A DNA stretch of 10,939 bases from Oscillibacter sp. (GTDB lineage Bacteria > Bacillota > Clostridia > Oscillospirales > Oscillospiraceae). Within the stretch, counting starts at the first letter, position 1. Each line of letters begins with the position of its first letter. The position numbers and the translations under genes are program-made. The stretch spans positions 1-10,939 of the forward strand of contig DPGF01000091.1 in the NCBI GenBank assembly GCA_003522105.1, in the 5' to 3' direction. Of the stretch, positions 1-6,008 are shown in pieces. The notes under the pieces were generated by a model, which was not told the DNA's origin, did no database searches, and worked only from the letters and a program-made list of their open reading frames with translations.

Positions 1-1091
1 ATGTTCATCGCCTCGAGCACCATGGCAAGCATGATCATGCCCGCGCCCGGCGTACCGGCCGTGCCGATGGAGGCAAGCGTTGCGGTGACGACGATCGTGA
101 CCATCTGACCGGCGGTCAGCGTCATGCCGCAGCAGGTGGCGAGGAAGATGGTGGCAACGCACTGGTAGATGGCGGTACCGTCCATGTTGATCGTCGCGCC
201 GAGGGGGATAACGAAAGAGGACACATCGTTCTCTGCGCCCAGCTCATCTGCGCACTCCTTGCTCAGGGGGATCGTAGCGGCGGAGGAGGTGGAGGTAAAT
301 GCGAAAATCATCGCGGGGGAAGCCTTCTTGAAGAAGGTGATGGGGCTGATGCCCGCAAAGGCCTTGGCAGAGAAAGAGTAGCAGAGGACTGCATGGACGA
401 TGTAGCCGAGGTACGCGCAGCCAAGCACGATACCAAGAGACGTCAGGATCTCGGGGCCCTGCGTGGCGACGACCCATGCCATCATCGTGAACACGCCGAT
501 GGGGCTGAGGGAGATGATGAAGGCCATCACGCGCTCGATGACCGCGTAGAGCGTAGAGACAAGATCCTTGGCAAGCTTCCCCTTCTCACCCGCGGAGAGG
601 ATACCGCCACCGAACATCAGTGCGATCACGATGACCTGCAGCATGTTGGCTTCCGTGAAGGACTTCCACATATTGCTCGGGAAGATGGCGACCAGCGTAT
701 CCATGAAGTTGGCGCTCGTCGCCTTATCCCACACAGCGCCCTCTTCCAGCGCGAGCGTGGGAAACAGGCCGGCATTGTTGAAGATGTTCGCAAAGAGAAG
801 GCCGATGACGCAGGCGATTGCCGTGGTGACGAGGAAGTAGGCGACCGTCTTCCAGCCAACGGAGCCGACTTTCTTCATATCGCCCATTGAAATGATACCG
901 TCGATCATCGACAGCAGCACGACGGGCACGACGATGAACTTGAGGAGATTGACGAAGATCGTGCCGAAGGGCTTCAAGTAGTTGGTGGTAAATTCGGGCT
1001 TACCGATGAAATAGAAGATAAGTCCGACCGCAATACCCAGGATCAGGGCAAGTACGATCTGCTTTGGCAGACTCATTTTTTTCTTTTCCAT
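1..1091 (-). CDS. Dicarboxylate/amino acid:cation symporter (SLC1/DAACS family), 3' end cut off by window edge
   Basis: A secondary transporter of the glutamate/aspartate/C4-dicarboxylate:cation symporter family, acting in the inner membrane. The minus frame is open from 1091 to the left edge (363 full codons). Family hallmarks, numbered from the ATG at 1091, are all visible: the serine-rich HP1 tip STSSAATIP (about 267-275), NMDGT of TM7 (302-306) and the HP2 tip GTAGTPGAG (343-351). Roughly 40-70 C-terminal residues, including the TM8 residues that set Asp/Glu versus dicarboxylate preference, lie outside the window, so the substrate cannot be named. Start: the ATG at 1091 gives MEKKKMSLPK; an in-frame ATG at 1076 (MSLPKQ) is an alternative. 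Neither has a strong Shine-Dalgarno; the second has only GGAAAAG. A good promoter lies upstream at 1158-1186. The gene is divergent from uraA. Family is nearly certain, exact start less so. Confidence 0.95.
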   Translation of the reverse strand, partial: MEKKKMSLPKQIVLALILGIAVGLIFYFIGKPEFTTNYLKPFGTIFVNLLKFIVVPVVLLSMIDGIISMGDMKKVGSVGWKTVAYFLVTTAIACVIGLLFANIFNNAGLFPTLALEEGAVWDKATSANFMDTLVAIFPSNMWKSFTEANMLQVIVIALMFGGGILSAGEKGKLAKDLVSTLYAVIERVMAFIISLSPIGVFTMMAWVVATQGPEILTSLGIVLGCAYLGYIVHAVLCYSFSAKAFAGISPITFFKKASPAMIFAFTSTSSAATIPLSKECADELGAENDVSSFVIPLGATINMDGTAIYQCVATIFLATCCGMTLTAGQMVTIVVTATLASIGTAGTPGAGMIMLAMVLEAMN

Positions 1092-1157
1092 ACAACACAC
1101 ACTCGCTTTTCAAAAAAGTCCCCCCACTTATAGATGCTTTCAATAGGGAGCATTGCT

Positions 1158-1186
1158 ATTGTACATCATTGCAATGTGTTTGGCAA
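1158..1186 (-). promoter_or_regulatory. Sigma-70 type promoter for the symporter gene
   Basis: On the minus strand the sequence reads TTGCCA (1186-1181), a 17-base spacer, then TACAAT (1163-1158). Both boxes are close to consensus and the spacing is optimal. Transcription would start near 1151, about 60 bases before the ATG at 1091. The spacer holds the 10-base palindrome CATTGCAATG (1167-1176), and CATTGC recurs at 1151-1156 around the predicted start, a possible operator arrangement. Confidence 0.7.
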
Positions 1187-1192
1187 CCCCCT

Positions 1193-1218
1193 GCCGGAAA
1201 AACTTTGCTGTTTCCGGC
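1193..1218. other. Perfect 8-bp inverted repeat upstream of the symporter promoter
   Basis: GCCGGAAA (1193-1200) and TTTCCGGC (1211-1218) are perfect inverted copies separated by 10 bases. The dyad sits seven bases upstream of the minus-strand -35 box and roughly 55 bases upstream of the proposed uraA leader promoter. It has no T tail, so it is not a terminator; an activator or repressor site between the divergent genes is the simplest reading. No protein is implicated by the sequence. Confidence 0.35.
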
Positions 1219-1274
1219 GCATTTCTGCACAAAAATGGCAGTTCTTCTGCAACTATATTAGTGAAAATCCCAAC

Positions 1275-1303
1275 TTGCATTTTTCCCCGCTTTCAGGTAT
1301 CCT
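1275..1303 (+). promoter_or_regulatory. Possible promoter for the uraA leader transcript
   Basis: TTGCAT (1275-1280), a 17-base spacer and TATCCT (1298-1303), each box matching four of six consensus bases. It would start transcription near 1310, about 37 bases before the leader ORF. It is weaker than the symporter and selD promoters; it is the best candidate I see between 1200 and 1340, but it is not decisive. Confidence 0.4.
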
Positions 1304-1346
1304 TGGTCAGACGAAAACAATGAAACGCAAACAGGAGGACGAACCC

Positions 1347-1436
1347 ATGATGCTCTGCACCGCATCGAAAAAGGAAAATCTCACCTCCGGTCGTTTTGTT
1401 TCCGTTTTTATTGATATGATTTCTTTTGGTCGGTAA
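1347..1436 (+). CDS. Putative leader peptide (29 aa) of the uraA attenuator
   Basis: A 29-codon ORF begins MMLCTASKK and ends with the codons for Phe-Gly-Arg and TAA. It has one of the best ribosome binding sites in the window: AGGAGG at 1333-1338, eight bases before the ATG at 1347. Its second half is written almost entirely in T-rich codons (TTT GTT TCC GTT TTT ATT, then ATT TCT TTT), so the transcript from 1394 to 1427 is U-rich. The stop codon TAA (1434-1436) forms the last three bases of the 5' arm of an intrinsic terminator. Strong initiation, a U-rich tract and termination inside a hairpin are the features of a pyrimidine-type leader peptide; no independent function is suggested. A second ATG overlaps the stop (TAATG) and opens a 19-codon ORF across the terminator to 1495. 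The reading as a regulatory peptide is inferred. Confidence 0.6.
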   Translation: MMLCTASKKENLTSGRFVSVFIDMISFGR

Positions 1437-1459
1437 TGCCTTTACCGGCCTTCTTTTTT
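1428..1459 (+). terminator. Intrinsic terminator in the uraA leader (attenuator)
   Basis: GGTCGGTAA (1428-1436) pairs with TTACCGGCC (1442-1450) as a 9-bp stem with one G-U pair and a 5-base loop, followed by TTCTTTTTT (1451-1459). It lies 73 bases before the uraA start and no full-length gene ends here, so it is expected to control read-through into uraA. The 5' arm is the end of the leader ORF: a ribosome that reaches the stop codon would cover the hairpin and prevent termination. The bases CCGGT at 1387-1391 could pair with ACCGG in the 3' arm as a weak alternative structure. Confidence 0.75.
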
Positions 1460-1532
1460 GCCCGCACGGGGCGCAGTTCATGTTTATTCAAATGAGAATA
1501 AAAATACGAAGAAAGCAAAGAGGGAAAATCAC

Positions 1533-2909
1533 ATGAAGAAAGAACTCGGACACGAAGCCATCTACGACGCCCGCCAGCTGGGCACCCCCAGAATGCTGGT
1601 GCTCGGATTGCAGCACATGTTCGCCATGTTCGGCGCAACGGTGCTCGTCCCCATCCTCGTGCAGGACTACGGCCTGCCGCTGTCCATTCAGACCACGCTG
1701 CTGTTCGCAGGTCTCGGCACGCTGCTGTTCCATGTCTGCACCAAGTTTAAAGTCCCCGCGTTCCTCGGCTCCTCGTTCGCCTATCTCGGCGGCTTCTCCA
1801 CGGTCGCAACGATGCCCGCCTACGAAGGTCTCGATCCCGAAACGAAGCTCGCCTACGCGCTCGGCGGCATCGTGATCGCCGGTCTCCTCTACCTCGTGCT
1901 CGCACTCCTCTTTAAGGTGCTCGGCGCGAAAAAGGTCATGCGTTACTTCCCTCCCATCGTCACCGGCCCGATGATCATCATGATCGGCCTGAACCTCTCC
2001 GGCTCCGCCATCAATAACGCCTCCACCTGCTGGTGGCTCGCCCTCGTCGCTATGGCCATCATCGTGGTCGCCAACATCTGGGGCAAGGGCATGGTCAAGA
2101 TCATTCCGATCCTGCTTGGCGTGGTCGGCAGCTACATCGTCGCCCTCATCGCCAGCGCCTGCGGCGCGCAGCTGCCCGATGCAGAGGGCGTGATGCAGCC
2201 GCTCGTCAACTTCGCCGCCGTCAACAAGGCGAATCTCATCGGCCTTCAGAAGTTCGTCATCGCGAAGTTTGACGTTTCCGCTATCCTCGTCATGGCACCC
2301 ATCGCCATCGCCGCCATGATGGAGCACATCGGCGACATCTCCGCCATCTCCTCCACCACCGGCCGCAACTTCATCGAAGATCCCGGCCTGCACCGCACGC
2401 TCGTCGGCGACGGTCTCGCCACCGCCTTTGCCGGCATGTTCGGCGGCCCTGCCAACACCACCTATGGTGAAAATACCGGCGTTCTCGCCCTCTCCAAGGT
2501 CTACGATCCCCGCGTCGTCCGCCTCGCGGCCGTCTACGCCATCATTCTGAGCTTCTCCCCCAAGTTTGACGCGCTTGTCAACTCCATCCCCGCGGCCATC
2601 GTCGGCGGCGTCAGCTTCATCCTCTACGGTATGATCTCCGCGGTCGGCGTGCGCAACATCGTGGAGAATCAGGTCGACCTCACCAAGTCCCGCAACCTCA
2701 TCATTGCGGCGGTCATGTTCGTCAGCGGTCTCGGCTTCAGCTCCGTCGGCGGCATCACCTTCACCATCGGCGGCGCAGCGGTCACGCTCTCTGGCCTTGC
2801 CATCGCGGCCCTCTGCGGCGTCATTCTCAACGCCATTCTGCCCGGCAACGACTATGTCTTCGGCGTCAGCGTCGAGGGCGACAAGTCCGCCGACCTCGGC
2901 AGCTACTAA
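1533..2909 (+). CDS. uraA: Uracil permease (NCS2 family)
   Basis: A 458-residue uracil:proton symporter of the nucleobase-cation-symporter-2 family, expected in the cytoplasmic membrane with 14 membrane segments. It follows E. coli UraA along its length: LGLQHMFAMFGATVLVP (24-40), PAFLGSSFAY (75-84), the TM8 segment MEHIGDISAISS with Glu264, and DPGLHR (283-288) followed by NTTYGENTGV with Glu313. Glu264 and Glu313 match the two acidic residues that bind uracil and couple protons in UraA, which favours uracil over xanthine. An insert-like stretch around 205-245 (after IIPILLGVVGSY) varies in the family. Start: the ATG at 1533 with AGAGGG upstream; the frame is open further upstream to 1458, but that part lies just downstream of the attenuator and has no conserved content. 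Transcription is probably set by the upstream attenuator and ends at a strong terminator. No pyr genes are adjacent. Confidence 0.95.
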   Translation: MKKELGHEAIYDARQLGTPRMLVLGLQHMFAMFGATVLVPILVQDYGLPLSIQTTLLFAGLGTLLFHVCTKFKVPAFLGSSFAYLGGFSTVATMPAYEGLDPETKLAYALGGIVIAGLLYLVLALLFKVLGAKKVMRYFPPIVTGPMIIMIGLNLSGSAINNASTCWWLALVAMAIIVVANIWGKGMVKIIPILLGVVGSYIVALIASACGAQLPDAEGVMQPLVNFAAVNKANLIGLQKFVIAKFDVSAILVMAPIAIAAMMEHIGDISAISSTTGRNFIEDPGLHRTLVGDGLATAFAGMFGGPANTTYGENTGVLALSKVYDPRVVRLAAVYAIILSFSPKFDALVNSIPAAIVGGVSFILYGMISAVGVRNIVENQVDLTKSRNLIIAAVMFVSGLGFSSVGGITFTIGGAAVTLSGLAIAALCGVILNAILPGNDYVFGVSVEGDKSADLGSY

Positions 2910-2930
2910 GACTTAACCCCAAACAGCAAA

Positions 2931-2961
2931 AAGGAAGCGGCGCGTGCCGCTTCCTTTTTTT
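2931..2961 (+). terminator. Intrinsic terminator after uraA
   Basis: AAGGAAGCGGC (2931-2941) pairs perfectly with GCCGCTTCCTT (2946-2956) around a GCGT loop, and the last arm runs into a seven-T tract ending at 2961. It is 22 bases after the uraA stop codon and ends the uraA transcript. Confidence 0.92.
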
Positions 2962-2970
2962 GCGCCCTCG

Positions 2971-2979
2971 TGTTATACT
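2971..2979 (+). promoter_or_regulatory. Extended -10 promoter for the DUF1653-metallopeptidase pair
   Basis: TGTTATACT is an extended -10 box (TG, one base, TATACT), ten bases beyond the uraA terminator. No good -35 box is seen; the expected position falls in the terminator T tract. Transcription would begin near 2986, some 25 bases before the ATG at 3011. The same nine bases occur at the yedF promoter on the other strand. Confidence 0.55.
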
Positions 2980-3010
2980 ATTGCCAAAAATCACCGCAGG
3001 AGGGTTTTTC

Positions 3011-3226
3011 ATGGATGAGATCAAGCCCGGGCGCTACCGCCACTTCAAGGGCAACGAATACGAGGTCATCGGCCTCGCCCGCCACTCCGAAACGCAGGAG
3101 GAAATGGTCGTCTACCGCGCGCTGTACGGCGACTTTGGCCTTTGGGTGCGCCCCGCGCGGATGTGGAATGAAACCGTCGAGCGCGACGGCAAGACCTTCC
3201 GCCGCTTTACCTACATCGGCCAATGA
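3011..3226 (+). CDS. DUF1653 domain protein (71 aa)
   Basis: A small soluble protein made of one DUF1653 domain: KPGRYRHFKGNEYEVIG near the N-terminus, EEMVVYRALYG in the middle and WVRPARMWNETV toward the C-terminus. The family is common in Firmicutes and proteobacteria, is usually 60-80 residues long, and has no established function; its sequence suggests a compact beta fold. The start at 3011 is set by AGGAGGG at 2998-3004, six bases upstream; in-frame codons before it have no such site. The stop overlaps the next start (ATGA at 3223-3226), so the two proteins are probably made by coupled translation. It has no membrane segment or signal peptide. Confidence 0.85.
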   Translation: MDEIKPGRYRHFKGNEYEVIGLARHSETQEEMVVYRALYGDFGLWVRPARMWNETVERDGKTFRRFTYIGQ

Positions 3227-3738
3227 CGGACTATACGCTCATTCGCGCCAAACGGCGCACGATGTCGCTGCAGTTGGACCGTGATGGAAAGGCCATCGTC
3301 CGCGCGCCCTGCGGCGTCAAAAAAGAGTACATCGACCGCTTTGTTGCGGCGCATGAAAGCTGGCTTGCGCGCGCGAGGGCAAAGCAAGAGGCGCGCCGCC
3401 TCGCCCACCCCGAGCCGACGGATTCCGAGCGTGCAGCGCTCATCGCGCAAGCGAAAGAGTATCTCCCCCGGCGCACCGCCCATTGGAGCGCCGTCATTGG
3501 GCTTGTGCCGGCAGGCATCAAGATCACCTCTGCGCGCACGCGCTTTGGCTCATGCAGCGGCAAAAACAGCATTTGCTTTTCCTGGCGGCTCATGCTCTAT
3601 CCGCCCGAGGCCATCGACTATGTCATCGTCCACGAGCTTGCGCATATTCGCCACCATGACCACTCCCCCGCTTTCTACGCGCTGATCGCGCAGTATCTCC
3701 CCGACTGGAAAGTGCGCATGAAGCTGCTGAAAGAATAA
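3223..3738 (+). CDS. YgjP-like zinc metallopeptidase (DUF45, M48-like), 171 aa
   Basis: A predicted cytoplasmic zinc-dependent peptidase of the YgjP/DUF45 family. The active-site motif HELAH (137-141) followed by a histidine at 147 gives the family pattern HExxH-x5-H, with metal ligands His137, His141 and His147 and general base Glu138. The upstream block TRFGSCSGKN (106-115) corresponds to the family's RWGSC segment, with Phe in place of the usual Trp. The N-terminal part (about 1-60) starts with the TLIRAKRRTMSLQL beta segment seen in these proteins. At 171 residues it is shorter than many relatives (about 220-240), mainly because the N-terminal domain is compact. No signal peptide is present. 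Physiological substrates of the family are not established. Coupled to the DUF1653 gene by an ATGA overlap and ended by the palindromic terminator. Confidence 0.9.
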   Translation: MTDYTLIRAKRRTMSLQLDRDGKAIVRAPCGVKKEYIDRFVAAHESWLARARAKQEARRLAHPEPTDSERAALIAQAKEYLPRRTAHWSAVIGLVPAGIKITSARTRFGSCSGKNSICFSWRLMLYPPEAIDYVIVHELAHIRHHDHSPAFYALIAQYLPDWKVRMKLLKE

Positions 3739-3766
3739 AAAAGAGACGCTGCAGCGTCTCTTTTTT
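3737..3766. terminator. Bidirectional palindromic terminator between convergent operons
   Basis: A perfect 30-base palindrome: six A, then GAGACGCTG, its reverse complement, and six T. As a hairpin it has a GAGACGC/GCGTCTC core with a TGCA loop. The A and T runs give a U tail in both directions, so it can end the metallopeptidase transcript (its stop codon TAA contributes the first A bases) and the convergent yedF operon, whose last gene ends at 3775. Confidence 0.9.
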
Positions 3767-3774
3767 CATGCTCT

Positions 3775-4011
3775 TCACAGCAGCAGCTCATAAAACCCAT
3801 CGGTCTCCAGTCCTTCTGCTTTGGTCAGTGCCGTGAGCGTGGCGCGATCCTCCGTTCCGGCGCGCCATGCCATGCCGCAGTCTGCTGTCAGCTCGCGCGG
3901 CACGGGAATGAGCCGCCCCGGAAGGCCCTTCGCCCGGCAGAGTTTTTCCATCGCGATGGCCGCGGCCGTTGTATGAAAGGTGATGATGAGCCAGCGTTTT
4001 TTCTCTCTCAT
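3775..4011 (-). CDS. DUF3343 protein, putative Se/S carrier (78 aa)
   Basis: A small protein of the DUF3343 family, which comparative genomics links to selenium metabolism and which is annotated as a putative Se/S carrier. The sequence shows the family layout: a first strand WLIITFHTT (7-15), an alpha helix AMEKLCRAKGL (20-30), then IPVPRELTADCGMAW (35-49) with the conserved cysteine at Cys45, and a short C-terminal region. Cys45 is the likely carrier residue; Cys25 is less conserved as far as I recall. It begins in an ATGA overlap with the desulfurase gene, so the two are co-translated, consistent with handing a persulfide or perselenide from the desulfurase to SelD or another acceptor. That transfer role is inferred, not demonstrated. 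Confidence 0.85.
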   Translation of the reverse strand: MREKKRWLIITFHTTAAAIAMEKLCRAKGLPGRLIPVPRELTADCGMAWRAGTEDRATLTALTKAEGLETDGFYELLL

Positions 4012-5147
4012 GTTGCGATCTCGCGAACGGCACGCACGGCAGCGTCCGCTTCCTCTTCCGTATTGTACCAGCCGAAGCTAAAGCGCACCGCGCCCTGTCC
4101 TTCGGTTCCGAGCGCGCGGTGCAGCCGCGGCGCGCAGTGCGCGCCCGGGCGGGTCGCGATGCCGTAGTCCTCGGACAGAATGTCCGACACTTCGCCCGAG
4201 TCCATGTCGCCGATGTTGAGCGCCGCGACCGCCGTGCGCTCGCAGTCAAAGTCGCCGTAGAGCGTCACGCCCGGAATGTTCCGTACGCCCTCGACAAAGC
4301 GGCGCAGCAGCGCCGTTTCGTGTGCGTGGATCGTGCCGATCCCGGTCTCCTGCAAAAAGTCGAGCGCGGCGGAAAGTCCCGCGATGCCGTGGCCGTTGAG
4401 CGTCCCCGCCTCGAGGCGCGTCGGCATCTGCGCGGGCTGAGACTCGGAATACGTCTGCACGCCCGTGCCGCCGACCTTCCACGGGGCAATGTCTACGCCT
4501 TCGCGCACGCACAGTCCGCCCGTGCCCTGCGGGCCCATGAGCGACTTGTGCCCGGTGAAGCACAGCACATCGATTTGCATTTTTTCCATGTCGATGGGCA
4601 GCACGCCCGCGCTCTGCGAGGCGTCCACGAGGAACATCAGTCCGTGCGCGTGCGCAAACTGTCCAATGCGCGTAAGATCAAGCACATTGCCCGTCAGATT
4701 CGAGGCGTGCGTGCAGACGACCGCGCTGGTGTCGGGGCGCAAAAGCTTCTCAAAATCCGCATAGTCGATGTTCCCCTGCCTGTCCGCGGGAACAAAGCTC
4801 AGCGAAACGCCCTTCTCCCGTTCCAGCCGGTAGAGCGGCCGCAGCACGGAGTTGTGCTCCAAGTCCGTCGAAATGACGTGGTCGCCGCTGCGGATGCAGC
4901 CGTGAATGGCGATATTCAGCGCTTCGGTCGAGTTGCAGGCAAAAGCGACATGATCCGCCCGCTTACAGCCAAAGAGCGAGGCAAGCTTGCAGCGCGTGTC
5001 GTAAATGACACGCGAGGCGGCAAGCGAGCCTTCATGTGTGCCGCGCGCACTGTTGCCAAAGCTCCCCATCGCCTGCACCACCGCGTCGATGACCTGCGGC
5101 GGCTTCCGCAGCGTGGTCGCCGCATTGTCGAGATAGATCATCTTCAT
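4008..5147 (-). CDS. Class V aminotransferase-fold cysteine desulfurase / selenocysteine lyase
   Basis: A PLP-dependent enzyme of 379 residues that releases sulfur from cysteine, or selenium from selenocysteine, as an enzyme-bound persulfide. It starts MKMIYLDNAATT, the standard N-terminus of this family. PLP contacts are visible: STEAL (73-77), EHNS (97-100) with His98, VDASQ (174-178) with Asp175, and the Schiff-base lysine Lys201 in FTGHKSLMGPQGTGG. The catalytic cysteine is Cys338 in TRPGAHCAP, a motif of the type II (SufS/CsdA-like) group and of the Firmicute subgroup that travels with selD, yedF and DUF3343. The family usual length is 380-410, so it is complete. Start: the ATG at 5147 overlaps the yedF stop (ATGA); a second Met at residue 3 is possible. 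Neighbours favour a role in selenium delivery rather than Fe-S assembly, and no suf or isc genes are present, but substrate preference cannot be read from sequence. Confidence 0.92.
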   Translation of the reverse strand: MKMIYLDNAATTLRKPPQVIDAVVQAMGSFGNSARGTHEGSLAASRVIYDTRCKLASLFGCKRADHVAFACNSTEALNIAIHGCIRSGDHVISTDLEHNSVLRPLYRLEREKGVSLSFVPADRQGNIDYADFEKLLRPDTSAVVCTHASNLTGNVLDLTRIGQFAHAHGLMFLVDASQSAGVLPIDMEKMQIDVLCFTGHKSLMGPQGTGGLCVREGVDIAPWKVGGTGVQTYSESQPAQMPTRLEAGTLNGHGIAGLSAALDFLQETGIGTIHAHETALLRRFVEGVRNIPGVTLYGDFDCERTAVAALNIGDMDSGEVSDILSEDYGIATRPGAHCAPRLHRALGTEGQGAVRFSFGWYNTEEEADAAVRAVREIAT

Positions 5148-5749
5148 GGACGGATGATGCGGTCCGCGCCGCTCATCTTTTCCACGATGACGTACATATT
5201 CGTCACCTCGCCGACGGCAAGCTTTTCCTTGAGGTCATAGTAGTTGAGGCACGTGCCGCAGCTTAAGATCTCCACGCCGCGCTCGGCCATGCCCTTGAGA
5301 TCCTCAAGCGACTCCGAGCCTTCGCAGCCGAGCTTCACGCCGCCGTTGTAACAGAGAATGGTATCGGGCAGGGTCTCCTGCTGGCTCAGAGCAAAGACAA
5401 ACGCCTTCATCAGCGCACCGCCAAGTTCATCGCTGCCGCCGCCCATCTTGTCAGAGGAGAGTACCACGACTGTTTTCGGCTTGCCGCAGGTGAAGCACTC
5501 TCCGCTCGCCTCGTCCGTCTTGGCGTCCTCGCCCACGGTGATGGTCACGCGGTACTGATTTTCGCCGAGTTTTTCGGTCGCGGACGTACAGCCCTTGCTT
5601 GCGGCCAGCTTGCCGAGGTTCTGCACCGCCGTCTCGTTGTCGACCAGCGTTTCGACCGTTCCCGCGCCAGTAAGTTCCTGCATCGCCTTCTGCGTCTTTA
5701 CGACCGGAAGCGGGCAGGCATCGCCCATGGCATTGACTTCGATTTTCAT
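5144..5749 (-). CDS. yedF: Selenium metabolism sulfurtransferase-like protein YedF (TusA + DsrE-like)
   Basis: A 201-residue two-domain protein. Residues 1-75 form a TusA/SirA-like domain with the signature GDACPLPVVKT (Cys12), the residue that carries a persulfide in TusA. A linker has a CFTC pair (Cys85, Cys88). Residues 92-201 form a DsrE-like domain with GGGSDELGGALMKAF (103-117), ILCYNGGVKLGCEGS (131-145) and ILSCGTCLNYY (161-171) with Cys164 and Cys167. This arrangement defines the selenium-metabolism YedF family. Start: the ATG at 5749 has AAGGAG eight bases upstream; the frame is open for 25 more codons, but these overlap the promoter and are not conserved. It is the first gene of a three-gene operon and its stop overlaps the desulfurase start. 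It probably accepts sulfur or selenium from the desulfurase; the exact reaction of the family is unproven. Confidence 0.92.
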   Translation of the reverse strand: MKIEVNAMGDACPLPVVKTQKAMQELTGAGTVETLVDNETAVQNLGKLAASKGCTSATEKLGENQYRVTITVGEDAKTDEASGECFTCGKPKTVVVLSSDKMGGGSDELGGALMKAFVFALSQQETLPDTILCYNGGVKLGCEGSESLEDLKGMAERGVEILSCGTCLNYYDLKEKLAVGEVTNMYVIVEKMSGADRIIRP

Positions 5750-5793
5750 ACGTATCGCTCCTTTGCCGGGATCACACCCGTTATTTTCTTCTA

Positions 5794-5802
5794 AGTATAA
5801 CA
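5794..5802 (-). promoter_or_regulatory. Extended -10 promoter of the yedF operon
   Basis: The minus strand reads TGTTATACT, a TG-extended -10 box. No convincing -35 box is found at 17 bases; TTGTGC is present but 19 bases away. Transcription would start near 5787, giving a leader of about 38 bases before the ATG at 5749 with AAGGAG in it. The same 9-mer drives the DUF1653 gene. Confidence 0.6.
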
Positions 5803-5928
5803 GATTCTGCGCAAAGTGGCACAACTTTTTTCTCCCGCCGTAAATTTCTTTTATGATTCTCCTTTTTACCGTCCCGCTATCATTGGATTTTTTGATGATG
5901 CTTTCTGCCTTGCGCCGGTTCCATCAAG

Positions 5929-5957
5929 TTGATAAAATGGGAAAAAGTTTGTATCTT
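5929..5957 (+). promoter_or_regulatory. Candidate sigma-70 promoter of the sigma/anti-sigma operon
   Basis: TTGATA (5929-5934), a 17-base spacer and TATCTT (5952-5957). The -35 box matches five of six bases and the -10 box four. Transcription would start near 5964 and give a leader of about 45 bases. I see no clear ECF-type promoter reading toward the sigma gene, so autoregulation is not supported by an obvious motif. Confidence 0.5.
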
Positions 5958-5988
5958 TCTGCGCGCTCCGCGCTCTAACAGGCAGAAA
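5956..5988 (+). other. Possible 5' UTR hairpin before the sigma factor
   Basis: TTTCTGC (5956-5962) can pair with GCAGAAA (5982-5988), enclosing a nested GCGC-TCC-GCGC hairpin (5963-5973). It ends eight bases before the AAGGAGG ribosome binding site (5996-6002). If the transcript starts at or before 5956 it could affect mRNA stability or translation; with the predicted start near 5964 only the inner hairpin would be transcribed. Confidence 0.3.
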
Positions 5989-6008
5989 TGATCGGAAGGA
6001 GGCCCTGC

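Larger units (their letters stand above)
5902..5988. repeat. Repeated TTTCTGC element around the sigma-factor promoter
   Basis: TTTCTGCC at 5902-5909, TTTCTGC at 5956-5962 and the inverted copy GGCAGAAA at 5981-5988. The outer pair is a perfect 8-base inverted repeat that encloses the predicted sigma promoter. The three copies could be protein sites or could form alternative RNA stems. The rest of the yedF-sigma intergenic region (5803-5928) is AT-rich and shows no ORF or terminator. Confidence 0.35.

Noticed and set aside
1304..1460. PyrR attenuator or metabolite riboswitch before uraA
   Set aside because: I found no PyrR-binding consensus and no conserved aptamer shape by eye; the leader ORF explains the U-rich tract and hairpin better. 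A covariance-model search would settle it.
1488..2393. Long open frame on the minus strand opposite uraA (301 codons)
   Set aside because: It is antisense to a fully conserved uraA, its translation is a low-complexity run of Asp, Glu, Gly and His with no family resemblance, and it has no ribosome binding site; a by-product of GC-rich codon use.
4119..5240. Long plus-strand open frame opposite the cysteine desulfurase (373 codons)
   Set aside because: Arg/Ala/Val-rich translation, antisense to a gene with all catalytic residues, no start signal; a shadow frame.
5917..5922. GGAACC on the minus strand as an ECF -35 box driving yedF
   Set aside because: No convincing ECF -10 partner (CGTC-like) at 16-17 bases, and the extended -10 at 5794-5802 is a better promoter.
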